Origin: BRHc4a sp049323755
GTDB lineage: Bacteria; Bacillota; Desulfotomaculia; Desulfotomaculales; Desulfocucumaceae
Direction of reading: 5' to 3'
Length of the DNA stretch: 64,000 nt
NCBI GenBank assembly: GCA_049323755.1
Contig: JBMOPE010000026.1
Span: forward strand, 415,024 to 479,023
Shown: piece after piece, positions 50,918 through 60,229 of the stretch
Layout: each line of letters starts with the position of its first letter
Position numbering within the stretch: position 1 is the stretch's first letter
The notes under the pieces: model-generated
The model's input: only the letters and a program-made list of their open reading frames with translations
Databases searched by the model: none
What the model was told of the DNA's origin: nothing
Position numbers and translations under genes: made by a program

Positions 50918-52352
50918 AGGACCCCCACTTCCTGTCTACAAGCTGCCTTATTTCATCGGTCATAGCAATGTCTTCAGGCCATTCCCTTACATGTCCCTCG
51001 CCGGGGCCCTTTCTGGTGGCGTCAATACCCATTTTGCCCCCGTAGTGAGCCATGGGAGAGGAGTGATCAAGGGCATCCAGAGGGCCGTCAACTATCATTA
51101 CATCCCTTCGGGCGTCAATATTATTAAATACCCTCCAGGCTACCTCCGAAAGGTTCTGCACATCGACATCCCTGTCCACCACTACAATCAGCTTGGACAG
51201 CATCATCAGGCCCATACCCCACAAAGCGCTCATCACCTTTTTGGCATGCCCCGGATAGCTCTTCTTTATTGAGACAATTACACAGTTATGAAATACTCCT
51301 TCGGGTGGCATATTAATGTCCACGACCTCGGGAAGTATCATCTTAATCATGGGCATGAAAATGCGCTCTGTGGCCTTGCCAAGGTATGCATCCTCCATGG
51401 GAGGCCTTCCTACTATTGTAGCCGGATATATTGGGGATTTTCTCTTTGTAACGCATGTTAGATGAAAAACAGGGTATTGATCGGCCAGGGAATAATAGCC
51501 TGTATGATCCCCGAAGGGCCCCTCCAGCCTTGTTTCCACCGGATCGACATAGCCCTCCAGTACTATTTCGGAGCTTGCCGGAACTTCAATGTCAACTGAT
51601 TCACAGCGAACCATCTCCACCGGCTCCTTACGCAGGAACCCGGCAAACAGCATTTCGTCAATGCCATGAGGCAGCGGAGCGGTGGCGGAATAAATAACCG
51701 CGGGGTCGGCCCCGATGGCAACAGCCACAGGAAGTTTCCTCTCTGCAGGCGGGAGTTTCCTCATGTGCTCTGCCCCGTCTTTGTGTATGTGCCAGTGCAT
51801 TCCCGTTGTCCGCCCGTCGTACACTTGCATCCTGTACATTCCCACATTCCTGCGCCCACTCTCCGGGTCCTTTGTAAATACCAGGGGCAGAGTTATAAAA
51901 GGCCCCCCGTCATCGGGCCAGCATTTTAATACAGGTATATCTTCAATGGTGGGGTTGTCCTTAATTATTACTTCCTTACAAGGCCCTGTCTTCACGGTTT
52001 TGGGCAGAAACGACGAAAGCTGGGCCAGCTTTGGCAGGGCCTTTAACTTATCCATAAACGATGTGGGAAGTTCAGGCGGCTGAATAAAGCTCATCAGCTC
52101 CTTCCCGATGTCGTCAAGGCTGCTAACCCCCAGGGCCATGCTCATTCTTTCCATGGATCCAAAGGCATTTGTAATAACCGGCATTTTGTAGCCCCGGACA
52201 TTTTCGAAAAGCAGCGCAGGGCCTCCCTTTTTGCTTACGCGGTCAGTAATTTCTGTTATCTCCAGATTGGCGTCAACCTCTGTCTTTATCCTCCTGAGCA
52301 GCCCCTTCTTTTCGAGATCGGCGATAAAATCCCGCAGATCTTTATAAGCCAT
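50907..52352 (-). CDS. mqnL: UbiD-family decarboxylase (MqnL-type)
   Basis: 481 aa. UbiD fold requiring prenylated FMN: YRMQVYDGRTTGMHWH, EVPASSEIVLEGYVDP, EGPFGDHTGYYS and the catalytic E(K)xxE region. In this pathway decarboxylates the prenylated 1,4-dihydroxy-6-naphthoate. Head of the mqnL-mqnP pair. The prenyl-FMN synthase (UbiX) is not in the window; an LpdD-like protein is at 39481. Confidence 0.92.
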   Translation of the reverse strand: MAYKDLRDFIADLEKKGLLRRIKTEVDANLEITEITDRVSKKGGPALLFENVRGYKMPVITNAFGSMERMSMALGVSSLDDIGKELMSFIQPPELPTSFMDKLKALPKLAQLSSFLPKTVKTGPCKEVIIKDNPTIEDIPVLKCWPDDGGPFITLPLVFTKDPESGRRNVGMYRMQVYDGRTTGMHWHIHKDGAEHMRKLPPAERKLPVAVAIGADPAVIYSATAPLPHGIDEMLFAGFLRKEPVEMVRCESVDIEVPASSEIVLEGYVDPVETRLEGPFGDHTGYYSLADQYPVFHLTCVTKRKSPIYPATIVGRPPMEDAYLGKATERIFMPMIKMILPEVVDINMPPEGVFHNCVIVSIKKSYPGHAKKVMSALWGMGLMMLSKLIVVVDRDVDVQNLSEVAWRVFNNIDARRDVMIVDGPLDALDHSSPMAHYGGKMGIDATRKGPGEGHVREWPEDIAMTDEIRQLVDRKWGSYGI

Positions 52353-52476
52353 TTTTACACCTCATTCTAGGAGGCAGCCTGAACAGTTCGCCGGGGCATT
52401 GTTTTCCCTAAAACCTCGTAGCGGACTATCAAGCTGCCTCTTCTTTAATTGAATGAACTTATTTAACTTGTTATCC

Positions 52477-53199
52477 TTAAACGGTACCCTCGTGAACCGT
52501 TACTATACCGCCGGTCAGCTCTGTGTAACGGGCATCTTTCAGGCCCAGCCTTTCAAACATATCCCTTATTTCTGACTGGTGAGGGAAAGATTTTAAAGAA
52601 TTTGGCAGGTAGCTGTATGGCCCTTCCCTGCCAATGCCCAATTTTCCCAGAAGGGGTACTATGCGGTCGAAATAAAGGTAATATGTCTGTTTGAAAACCG
52701 GTGCGCTGGGTTTTGACAGCTCCAGTGAAACCACTTTTCCGCCCGGCCTTACCACTCTTGACATTTCAGAGATTGTTTTTTCTATATCCGGAACATTTCT
52801 TAAAGCAAACCCAATTACACTGCAGTCAAAATAGTCATCCGGAAAGGGCAGATCAATGGCGTTGCCCTGCACCAGCTTTATTATACCCTCATAGGGAGTT
52901 TTTTTAATATTTTCCACTGCCCTGGCAAGCATGTTTTCACAGAAGTCAAGGCCCACCATCTCACCCGTGCCGCCAACAGCCTTTGCCATTTCAATGGTGA
53001 GCATCCCTGTTCCGCAGCATACATCAAGTCCCCTGCCGCCGGGCTTTAAATCACACCTGGAAACGGCAAACCTTCTCCAGTATTTATCCCTGTTAAAGCT
53101 TAAGGCGGTGTTTAAAAAATCATACCGGTGCGCAATGCTTGAAAAAATGTCATGCACATACTCTTCCTTATTTCTGTATCTTTCCGGTATGTGAACCAT
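52477..53199 (-). CDS. ubiE: Demethylmenaquinone methyltransferase
   Basis: 240 aa class I methyltransferase of the UbiE/MenG family. VHDIFSSIAHRYDFLNTALSF is the family N-terminus; GLDVCCGTGMLTIEMA is motif I; GNAIDLPFPDDYFDCSVIGFALRNVPD is the UbiE block. Final step of menaquinone synthesis. Separated by 124 nt from mqnL. Confidence 0.93.
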   Translation of the reverse strand: MVHIPERYRNKEEYVHDIFSSIAHRYDFLNTALSFNRDKYWRRFAVSRCDLKPGGRGLDVCCGTGMLTIEMAKAVGGTGEMVGLDFCENMLARAVENIKKTPYEGIIKLVQGNAIDLPFPDDYFDCSVIGFALRNVPDIEKTISEMSRVVRPGGKVVSLELSKPSAPVFKQTYYLYFDRIVPLLGKLGIGREGPYSYLPNSLKSFPHQSEIRDMFERLGLKDARYTELTGGIVTVHEGTV

Positions 53200-53219
53200 C
53201 TATTTATCTCCTCTCAACG

Positions 53220-54044
53220 TCAGCAAACCATTTTCTGTCTTTCCTTTATCCTACCGTTCAGGAAAACCACCAGGTCTTTAAGGTCATCCCTGTCCTTCCC
53301 CGGTGGGAAATACTCAATAAAAGACTGTGCTTCATTAAAATATACATCTGCCTGCTCATACACTTCAAAGCGTGCCATCCCCACACCCATTCCCAGGGAA
53401 AAACCAAATTTGTAGAGATAGCTCTGTCCTTCCCTGTCTGCTCCCGCTATTTGTCCACCCAGTTTGCAGCAGCCGGCCATAAGCTCGGCCATCTCCAACC
53501 TTATTATTTCACGCCGGGTGCCGGGCATTTCTTTTTCTCTCTGGCTTTTAAGCCTTAAAATGCCTCCTTCATTTATCATGCATATGATCCCCGAAAGAGG
53601 TCCAAGGTACTCCACGATATCAGCGTCACATAGAGTTGTAAAGAACCTGCCGTACAGGTAGTCACCCACCAGAACCGGATACTGGCAGCCATCCCTTGGC
53701 TCTGTATAATTTCTTTCTTTTATCTGTTCATCCTCATTTATATCCTGGTGCAGCATTACGGCCAGGTATATAAACTGGAAAACCTGTGCCAGGGAAATAA
53801 CTTTTTCTGTAACCGATCCATAAATTCTGGCGGCATAAAGCACCAGAGCCGGACATATATCTGTCTCCAGGTGTTTATCAAGGTGAGAAAAACTATTTAG
53901 ATGACCGGCTCTAAGTTTATAATGTCTGTTCATCTTCTCCCTTACTCTAACCAGATCCCATTTTATAGGGCAAAACACGTCATGCATAAAATCTAAATCC
54001 CCCCTTTTCTCCCCTAAAATCATATATATTCGAGGTAGGGACAT
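53220..54044 (-). CDS. Degenerate trans-prenyl synthase-like protein
   Basis: 274 aa from ATG 54044 (GGGGGAGG upstream). Fold matches medium-chain prenyl diphosphate synthases: YAARIYGS, LGDYLYGRFF, KLGGQIAGAD and LYKFGFSLGMGVGM. But the first Asp-rich motif DDxxD is LHQDINEDE and the second is replaced by RFEVYEQAD, so the two metal-binding motifs are lost. It is 20 nt from ubiE, hence probably a non-catalytic partner in making the menaquinone side chain, comparable in concept to small subunits of heterodimeric heptaprenyl synthase, though not homologous to HepS as far as I can tell. Confidence 0.7.
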   Translation of the reverse strand: MSLPRIYMILGEKRGDLDFMHDVFCPIKWDLVRVREKMNRHYKLRAGHLNSFSHLDKHLETDICPALVLYAARIYGSVTEKVISLAQVFQFIYLAVMLHQDINEDEQIKERNYTEPRDGCQYPVLVGDYLYGRFFTTLCDADIVEYLGPLSGIICMINEGGILRLKSQREKEMPGTRREIIRLEMAELMAGCCKLGGQIAGADREGQSYLYKFGFSLGMGVGMARFEVYEQADVYFNEAQSFIEYFPPGKDRDDLKDLVVFLNGRIKERQKMVC

Positions 54045-54082
54045 TATTTCCTCCCCCGTACCCAAAAATGGACCAGGAATGC

Positions 54083-54125
54083 AATAAGCCCTGCTTCTTT
54101 CCTTATATTGGAAGCAAGGCTTATT
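54083..54125. terminator. Stem-loop between speD and the prenyl synthase-like gene
   Basis: AATAAGCCCTGCTTC and GAAGCAAGGCTTATT pair with one mismatch over a 13-nt loop. Lacks a clean T run; terminator or RNA-stability element. Confidence 0.55.
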
Positions 54126-54161
54126 GACCTCTGTCTAACCGGGTACTAATAAATATCCCCC

Positions 54162-54545
54162 CTATAAATTTACAGCAACCCGCGGCACTACCTCAGGCGG
54201 AATAACCCCTCTCTCGGTTTCCTTGGCCGACATATGGGTGGCACAGAAACGATCGGTAAGGTAGTTGCAGGCATCCCATGGATCCACTTTATCTCCGCAA
54301 GTAAATACGTCCACGGCCGCGTAGCCCAGCTCAGGCCACGTGTGAATGGCCAGGTGCGATTCAGAGATCACAACCACACCACTTACCCCTTGAGGGCTGA
54401 ATTTATGAAATACAAATTCCCTGACTTCGGCACCAGCTTCCAGTGCTGCGTTTACCATAATGGATTCAACCTTTTTGATGTCATTTAGGATATCGAAGTC
54501 ACATCCATAAATCTCAGCCAAAACATGGCGGCCCAAAGGTTTCAT
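54162..54545 (-). CDS. speD: S-adenosylmethionine decarboxylase proenzyme
   Basis: 127 aa. Autocleavage at Glu-Ser in SESHLAIHTWPELG makes the pyruvoyl enzyme; KPLGRHVLAEIYGCD is the usual N-terminus, FTCGDKVDPW the C-terminal block. Supplies decarboxylated SAM for spermidine. Start ATG 54545 follows GGGGGAAG; the upstream 15 codons have no ribosome binding site. No speE next to it. Confidence 0.94.
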   Translation of the reverse strand: MKPLGRHVLAEIYGCDFDILNDIKKVESIMVNAALEAGAEVREFVFHKFSPQGVSGVVVISESHLAIHTWPELGYAAVDVFTCGDKVDPWDACNYLTDRFCATHMSAKETERGVIPPEVVPRVAVNL

Positions 54546-54696
54546 TACATTATCTTCCCCCTTTGTTAAAGAACATATTGGAACCGGCAAACCCTTGTGT
54601 TTTCAAGGGGGGCCAATTCCAACCAAAATCCATTTTAACATAATCTCAAAGTTTGTCAACAAAATTTTGGTTTAACTGTCAATCCCTAAATATGTA

Positions 54697-55449
54697 TTAT
54701 CTTACTGTGTTTGAAAGTGCTCCGATATTTTCAATAACTACTTTAACAGTGTCACCCCCTTTCATCGGACCAATACCTGCCGGAGTACCCGTAAGAATAA
54801 CATCACCGGGGATTAGGGTCATCACCCTTGAAATAAAACTTACCAGCTCACCAGCCTTGAAAATAAGGTCCGAGGTATTTGATTTTTGTTTTAATTCCCC
54901 GTTTAAGTAGAGTGCGATGTCAAGCCTGTCAGGGTTAAGTCCAGTAACAATATACGGCCCCAGAGGAAGAAAAGTGTCAAAGGATTTTGCCCTCGTCCAC
55001 TGGCCGTCTTTCTGCTGAAGGTCCCTTGCCGTAACATCATTTGCGCAGGTATACCCCAATATATACCGATGTGCTTCTTCAGGCACAACATTTTTACACA
55101 CTGAACCTATAACAACAGCCAGCTCAGCCTCATAGTCAACCCTTTCAGTCATATCAGGGTAAACTATATATTCACCTGGGCTTATTACAGCAGTGGAGGG
55201 CTTCAAAAACAAGATGGGCTCATCAGGCAAATCATGCCCCATTTCCAGGGCGTGGCTCCTGTAATTAAGCCCAACACACACGGCTTTGCCCGGTAAACAG
55301 GGAGCCAGTATCTTCAGTTCTTCCGGGCCAAACTCTCTGCCCGTTAGGTTCTTTGACAGCAAAGGATCGCTTATTTCCACTACCCTGTCTTCCTCTACAA
55401 TCCCAAAGATTGTTTTTCCTTCATGTGAAAACCTGCCTATTTTAAACAT
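54697..55449 (-). CDS. Fumarylacetoacetate hydrolase family protein
   Basis: 250 aa. YRSHALEMGHDLPDEPILFLKP, metal site ERVDYEAELAVVIG and LTGTPAGIGPM are the FAH core. Members hydrolyse or tautomerise 2-oxo acids such as acylpyruvates or oxaloacetate enol. No aromatic degradation genes nearby, so the substrate is open. Confidence 0.92.
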   Translation of the reverse strand: MFKIGRFSHEGKTIFGIVEEDRVVEISDPLLSKNLTGREFGPEELKILAPCLPGKAVCVGLNYRSHALEMGHDLPDEPILFLKPSTAVISPGEYIVYPDMTERVDYEAELAVVIGSVCKNVVPEEAHRYILGYTCANDVTARDLQQKDGQWTRAKSFDTFLPLGPYIVTGLNPDRLDIALYLNGELKQKSNTSDLIFKAGELVSFISRVMTLIPGDVILTGTPAGIGPMKGGDTVKVVIENIGALSNTVR

Positions 55450-55475
55450 GAATACTCCCCCTCACCTGGTATGTA

Positions 55476-57731
55476 TTAGACCCTCCCTGCCTGTATTCCT
55501 TCCATTTCGCCAAGAACCAGATATATGAGGGGAGGAACCCCGAAAATCATTATGGTGGCAGCGGCCACAACACCAGAATCATTAAAAACCAGGGCCACTA
55601 TACTGCCGGTCACCACCCCGACCAGACCTTTAAATATATACGGGTGCCTTTTCCTAATCCCTTCCATTATCCCCGGGGGGCGGTAGAAAAGGAGGGCCAG
55701 AATACCCAGGCTGGCCAGGAATATTCTGCTCCATATGGTGTATTTTATTAATTTTATATTTATTTCAGACTTTCTTGTAACTATATTAATAATCTCATCA
55801 AGTCCCCCGGAGGCTACAGAGGCTGCAGTTCTTCCAATATGAGACTGGCACTGCAACGGCCTTCCCGAGTCGTATACAGTAAATGCCGCAACAATAAGAA
55901 CTACTGCTGCCGCTACAGTTACCACCCTTTGCCAGGTAAAGCCAACCCCGCATATAAGCAGGAATGTAACCAGAAAGGCCGCCGAGGCCGCAATGGTTCC
56001 GCCGACATTGGTCCCGATTCCGGGTGCGGCAATAGTATAGAGAAGAAAGACGTATACCGCCCCGGTCATTATAATTGATATTAAACGTCTTCTTCTCAGG
56101 GCCTGGATTAGCAAAGTGGTCCCAACAAGTGCCGCCCCTATCAGCACCCCCATGTACTCATTTCCAAGGCCATAGAACCTTGCCCCCACTATGGGGTCAT
56201 AAGACATTATGGATACTTTCTGAAGTGGAGAGCCGGCCAGCAGGTCAACGCCTATAACAAACACTGTAAAAAGGCTCACAGTCATAAAGGAATCCATTCT
56301 AAACCTTTTTTCCGCCTTAAGAAAAATGAGCGACATTAAAACCGAAATAGCAACAAGAAAAAGACCGGACAAAGGTATTCCTGCAGAGGGAAGAAGCGGC
56401 ATCAGCAAATAGGCCGCCGGGACTGACATCACAAACAAGAAAAAAGGCTTTAGAACTTCTTTTCCCTTTTTTCTATAAAAAATAAATCCCAGTGAAACGC
56501 CCAGTAAAACAAGCTGAAACAATACATACCCCTTATGCAAATAAGGACGTGACTCATACACTGAAACAAGAGCACTGTACATCTCTGTAATTGTTTTATA
56601 GTCATAACCGCCCGGAGCTACCACGGCAGGCCGCCCTGTAAAACTGTCATAACCAGGAATGCCAAGAAATTTAAGTACAGTTGGAGCTATATCTACGTTC
56701 ATAATTACCCCGGGCCTTTTAGTGGTAGGTGATACAATAAGGCCCCCGGAGATATTTCCTCCGTACATTAAAACAGGAGACATCTTATCACTGTTAATTC
56801 CACTATTCCCCGGTGTCGGCGAAAGAAGCACCAGCATGTCCTTTTTCATGTCCATGCTGGCAATAAGCTCACCCAGAAAAGAATCTGACCGGGCTATGGT
56901 TTTAGACCTCCATTTTTCCCAGTGGCTCTTCTCCATAAAATCACGGGAGTCCTGAAGCCTGGCCAGGTCACCCAGGTCTATTGCCACCAATTTTACATCC
57001 TGTGAAAGATCTTTATATCGCTTCAAAATAGCCTCGTAGTCGGTGCTGAAGCCTCCGGTAAATTCTCTTTCCTGCCTGATTATTTCGTTACTGACCACTC
57101 CCTCGTCAACTATGCCTCTGCTGTCCATAACAATTGTCAGAACATGTCTTTTAAGTCCCTCGAAGGTGTCTGAGTTGCCCAGGGCGGCAGTTTTGTACCC
57201 GGCTTCATGCAGTTTATCTCCAAGGGCGCCAGGGGTAATGCTATGGTATAGCTTTTGATTTAACTGGTGAATCCTTGCAATGTCCATATACTGCAAAGAG
57301 CCGGAAGGGGGCAGGGTGCCGGTTCTTCGTAAGAATTCCTCCTCGGCGGAACTTTGGCTATAAGCCCTTACGTGGGAATTTGCCGGCGCCACAGCATGCG
57401 AGCCTGCGCCTATGGTGGCGTGGACGTTTTCAGGGGTTATATTTTTACCGGTATTTATGTTCATAAGCGCCACCGCGCCCTTTGTGGCCACCATGGACAT
57501 GTTTGGGGCCGGATGAGCCTTCAAATCTTCCAGCTGCAGATAATCCATGATTACCAGTACAACCCTGCCCGGACTTTTTTCCGGAAGGATATCAACGGTT
57601 TTTTCCTGACTCAGCACCGGCAAAGCTTTAATTATGGCAGGGGGCTGCCCATTGCACCTTGCATAAAATGCCAAAGCCAATACTGTTGTCAGTACTGCCA
57701 GCAATTTTAAAAATACCTTTAATCTCAACAT
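55476..57731 (-). CDS. Alkaline-phosphatase-fold protein fused to a multi-pass membrane domain
   Basis: 751 aa. N-terminal anchor (~8-25), an extracytoplasmic domain to ~400 with alkaline-phosphatase superfamily blocks VVLVIMDYLQLEDL, NVHATIGAGSHAV and NVDIAPTVLKFLGI, then about ten transmembrane helices including a conserved ARFYGLGNEYMGVLIGAA. Where catalytic relatives have DHG, it reads SPTPGNSG, so metal ligands look missing. The family is unnamed to me. Next to a glycosyltransferase, suggesting envelope polymer work. Start ATG 57731 has GAGG upstream. Confidence 0.7.
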   Translation of the reverse strand: MLRLKVFLKLLAVLTTVLALAFYARCNGQPPAIIKALPVLSQEKTVDILPEKSPGRVVLVIMDYLQLEDLKAHPAPNMSMVATKGAVALMNINTGKNITPENVHATIGAGSHAVAPANSHVRAYSQSSAEEEFLRRTGTLPPSGSLQYMDIARIHQLNQKLYHSITPGALGDKLHEAGYKTAALGNSDTFEGLKRHVLTIVMDSRGIVDEGVVSNEIIRQEREFTGGFSTDYEAILKRYKDLSQDVKLVAIDLGDLARLQDSRDFMEKSHWEKWRSKTIARSDSFLGELIASMDMKKDMLVLLSPTPGNSGINSDKMSPVLMYGGNISGGLIVSPTTKRPGVIMNVDIAPTVLKFLGIPGYDSFTGRPAVVAPGGYDYKTITEMYSALVSVYESRPYLHKGYVLFQLVLLGVSLGFIFYRKKGKEVLKPFFLFVMSVPAAYLLMPLLPSAGIPLSGLFLVAISVLMSLIFLKAEKRFRMDSFMTVSLFTVFVIGVDLLAGSPLQKVSIMSYDPIVGARFYGLGNEYMGVLIGAALVGTTLLIQALRRRRLISIIMTGAVYVFLLYTIAAPGIGTNVGGTIAASAAFLVTFLLICGVGFTWQRVVTVAAAVVLIVAAFTVYDSGRPLQCQSHIGRTAASVASGGLDEIINIVTRKSEINIKLIKYTIWSRIFLASLGILALLFYRPPGIMEGIRKRHPYIFKGLVGVVTGSIVALVFNDSGVVAAATIMIFGVPPLIYLVLGEMEGIQAGRV

Positions 57732-57758
57732 GAAACCTCGCACAAGCTACAATATTCT

Positions 57759-58886
57759 TTACACAATCCCAGCATAGACACTTTCTATGCCGTTAACCAT
57801 CATGCAGGCTGTAAAATTGCCCAAAACCCTGCTCCTTGCATACTCTCCCATTCTTTCCGCCTTTTCCTTATCAGCCAGCACTGCTTCCACGGCAGCAGCC
57901 AGCCCCATTGCATCCCCCGGGTCAACAAGGATTCCGTTAACCTCCTCATCTATTATTTCGGGAATTCCTCCCACCCTTGTGGCAACAACCGGCCGGCCCG
58001 CCACCATTGCCTCCAGAATAGTCAGGGGAAGCCCTTCGGTTACCGACGCCAGCACGAACACATCCATGCCGGGCATTAGCCCGGGCACATCCTTTCTTTC
58101 ACCTGTAAAAATTATTATGTCCGCTACCTTTAATTTCCTGGCTTCATCCTCAAGCTCATGCCTCAAGGGCCCGTCTCCTATTACTACAAAAACCAGCCCA
58201 TCAATTTTTTCAGCCAGAAGAGCCGCAGCCTGGATAAAAAATTTTACGCCTTTCTGGGGAGCAAGCCTTGCCACCGTTCCTACAATTTTTTTGCCGGATG
58301 GTATTCCCAAAACACTCTCGGCGTATACCCTGTCTTTTTTCCCCATAAAGATATCTGTCTCAATGCCGTTGTATACGGTAATCAATTTTTCCGGCCCAAT
58401 TTTTTCCCGGAATATTAATTCACGCCGCAAAGCCTCCGAAACTGTTATTATTTTTTTTGTACGGCCTGCCAAAAATCTCTCCGCAGCCGCGTAAATTTTG
58501 GTTTTCCAGGCGGGCAGATGGTCATAAAATATCGAGTTGTGGACAGTCATTACCACAAAGGGCACACCTGCTATCATTGCCGCCAGACGCCCCACCACAC
58601 CTGCCTTAGACCCGTGAACATGGATTATATCAACCCTGTGTTCCTTTAGTATTGATATTAATGCCTTAACCGCAGCCATATCCGAGGATGGAGACATCTC
58701 TCCCTTCAGAGGCAGGGGGAACGTTATTGCGCCCATCTCCTCAAAGGCCTCAGCCATTCTTCCATAGGGGCAGGCTACCATGTGCTCATACCTGCACCTG
58801 TCTGCCCCCTCAATCAGTGACAAAAGGTGATTTTTAATTCCACCCTCTGAAGGCCTTACAACATGTAAAACCCTAATCTTATCCAA
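57759..58886 (-). CDS. GT4-family glycosyltransferase
   Basis: 375 aa, GT-B fold. N-terminal RVLHVVRPSEGGIKNHL, donor-binding VGTVARLAPQKG, VFVLASVTEGLPLTILEAMVAGRPVVAT (the E-x7-E motif). Likely transfers a sugar to a cell-envelope acceptor. 27 nt upstream of the phosphatase-fold membrane gene. Confidence 0.9.
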   Translation of the reverse strand: MDKIRVLHVVRPSEGGIKNHLLSLIEGADRCRYEHMVACPYGRMAEAFEEMGAITFPLPLKGEMSPSSDMAAVKALISILKEHRVDIIHVHGSKAGVVGRLAAMIAGVPFVVMTVHNSIFYDHLPAWKTKIYAAAERFLAGRTKKIITVSEALRRELIFREKIGPEKLITVYNGIETDIFMGKKDRVYAESVLGIPSGKKIVGTVARLAPQKGVKFFIQAAALLAEKIDGLVFVVIGDGPLRHELEDEARKLKVADIIIFTGERKDVPGLMPGMDVFVLASVTEGLPLTILEAMVAGRPVVATRVGGIPEIIDEEVNGILVDPGDAMGLAAAVEAVLADKEKAERMGEYARSRVLGNFTACMMVNGIESVYAGIV

Positions 58887-58997
58887 TATTGTCCCCCTAA
58901 TAACAGTCGTCGCACGTAAGACGTCCGGTATAACTCTTTACAGATATTAATATTAGGTATAATTCTCACCTTACGACTGTTTACCGAATAATTTCTA

Positions 58998-59026
58998 AAA
59001 CAAAGGCACGGTATACCGTGCCCCTC
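58998..59026 (-). terminator. Terminator after the ferredoxin operon
   Basis: Perfect 18-nt palindrome GGCACGGTATACCGTGCC (59005-59022) followed by TTTGTTTT on the minus strand. Confidence 0.82.
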
Positions 59027-59030
59027 GTTT

Positions 59031-59171
59031 TTATTCAATTTCGTTAGTATCCTTATCCGCCTCTGCATTCTCTTTAATCCGCATTTTTTGCCTGAAAAAA
59101 TGTTCTGCTATTTCCAGAATCCCCTGCTGGCTTGCATTTATGTTAATATCCTCAGGGTCCTTGGGAATCAA
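59031..59171 (-). CDS. Small hypothetical protein in the ferredoxin operon (46 aa)
   Basis: TTG start with AGAGGTG 6 nt upstream, 16 nt after the ferredoxin stop. Reads IPKDPEDININASQQGILEI after the initiator, then AEHFFRQKMRIKENAEADKD: amphipathic and acidic. Too short for standard ORF listing. Co-transcription with ferredoxin and a shared terminator support it; function unknown. Confidence 0.6.
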   Translation of the reverse strand: MIPKDPEDININASQQGILEIAEHFFRQKMRIKENAEADKDTNEIE

Positions 59172-59187
59172 ACTGTTTCACCTCTTT

Positions 59188-59376
59188 TTATACTTCCTTT
59201 ATAGCGTTGGTGGGACATCCCTCCGCCGCCTCGTGGGACTGGTCTTCATACTCAGCCGGAATTTCACTGACAGTTACCTGTGCCTTGTCGTCATTATTCC
59301 AGTCAAATACTTCAGGACAGACGTCAACACACGCCCCACAGCTAATGCACAAATCCTGGTCAACTTCCATTTTCAT
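59188..59376 (-). CDS. Single-cluster [4Fe-4S] ferredoxin
   Basis: 62 aa. CISCGACVDVCPEVF plus the distal CPTNAI give one CxxCxxC...CP cluster, a Desulfovibrio/Thermotoga-type acidic ferredoxin. Start ATG 59376 follows GGAGGTG; an ATG six codons upstream lies over this site. Low-potential electron carrier in the cytoplasm. Confidence 0.93.
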   Translation of the reverse strand: MKMEVDQDLCISCGACVDVCPEVFDWNNDDKAQVTVSEIPAEYEDQSHEAAEGCPTNAIKEV

Positions 59377-59532
59377 AACGGGCACCTCCAACAAGTCTTA
59401 TCTTAATGGCTTTTTTAGTTTTCCTTTATAGTTATTAAAATATCCAAAAAAAACTCCTTTTAAAGCCTTTCTTGACAAAAAATCCCCCCTGTTACATAAT
59501 GAGCTGGGAATTTTCTTCAGCAGGAGATGACT

Positions 59533-60096
59533 ATGGCTAACAATAAAAAAAATAAACCAAAATCAAATGTACCTGAAAAAAAAGTGTTCAGGTACTGGAT
59601 TTGGCTGATACTAATTGGCCCGGCAATCTTTTTTGCTCTTTACTGGCTGTCCTCTGGAAATACGGGCTTAGCTCCCGAGCAGAAAGCAGCCATTCCCGAG
59701 AATTACAAAAACATAGGTGAAGCGGCTGCCGTTGACCGGGGCCTGATTACCGCCGGGCCTGGAGGACAGGTTACTTATTCAGATAAACTTGTGATGGGCA
59801 ATAATACCATAATTTCAGAGGGAGGAACCATTTTTGCGGTTGTACCCCTTACCATTCCCATGGATTTCCCCGATCCGTCAAAACCCCAATGGTATATCGC
59901 CGGAACTGGCGGCGGTAAATATGACTTACTTAAAGTAACTGAAAAAAACCCGGCAGGGGAAGAAATTATTAAGGACCTGCCTCCGAAAAGCCGCCTGGTT
60001 CATCTTATTTTCAAGGTCTCCAAGGAGCCGGGTGAATACTTCCTTATATACTCTTCTGTTAATGAGCAGGCAGCATGGAAAATGCCACCCAAATAA
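59533..60096 (+). CDS. Hypothetical membrane-anchored exported protein
   Basis: 187 aa. Lys/Asn-rich cytoplasmic N-terminus (NNKKNKPKSN), one transmembrane helix (~22-40, YWIWLILIGPAIFFALYWL) and an extracytoplasmic domain with no recognisable motif. AGGAG precedes ATG 59533 by 6 nt. Convergent with the Fe-S operon. Confidence 0.65.
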   Translation: MANNKKNKPKSNVPEKKVFRYWIWLILIGPAIFFALYWLSSGNTGLAPEQKAAIPENYKNIGEAAAVDRGLITAGPGGQVTYSDKLVMGNNTIISEGGTIFAVVPLTIPMDFPDPSKPQWYIAGTGGGKYDLLKVTEKNPAGEEIIKDLPPKSRLVHLIFKVSKEPGEYFLIYSSVNEQAAWKMPPK

Positions 60097-60116
60097 TATA
60101 TATTAAGCTTGGTTAA

Positions 60117-60229
60117 CGGGTCCGGAATTGGGAATTAGGAATTAGGAATTGGTTATAAAGTTCAATTACCGGTTTCCCTACACAACCCCAATCCCCTAAT
60201 TCCCAATTCCTAATGCCTAATTCCCTTTG
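60117..60229. repeat. GGAATTGGG-armed element (short copy)
   Basis: GTCCGGAATTGGGAATTAGG (60119) left arm, core AAAGTTCAATTACCGGTTTC, right arm CTAATTCCCAATTCCTAATG to 60229. Convergent-gene gap. The right arm ends in the last codons and TAG stop of the minus-strand gene. Confidence 0.88.

Noticed and set aside
53139..53558. 139-codon plus-strand ORF
   Set aside because: Antisense shadow of the prenyl synthase-like gene and ubiE start region.
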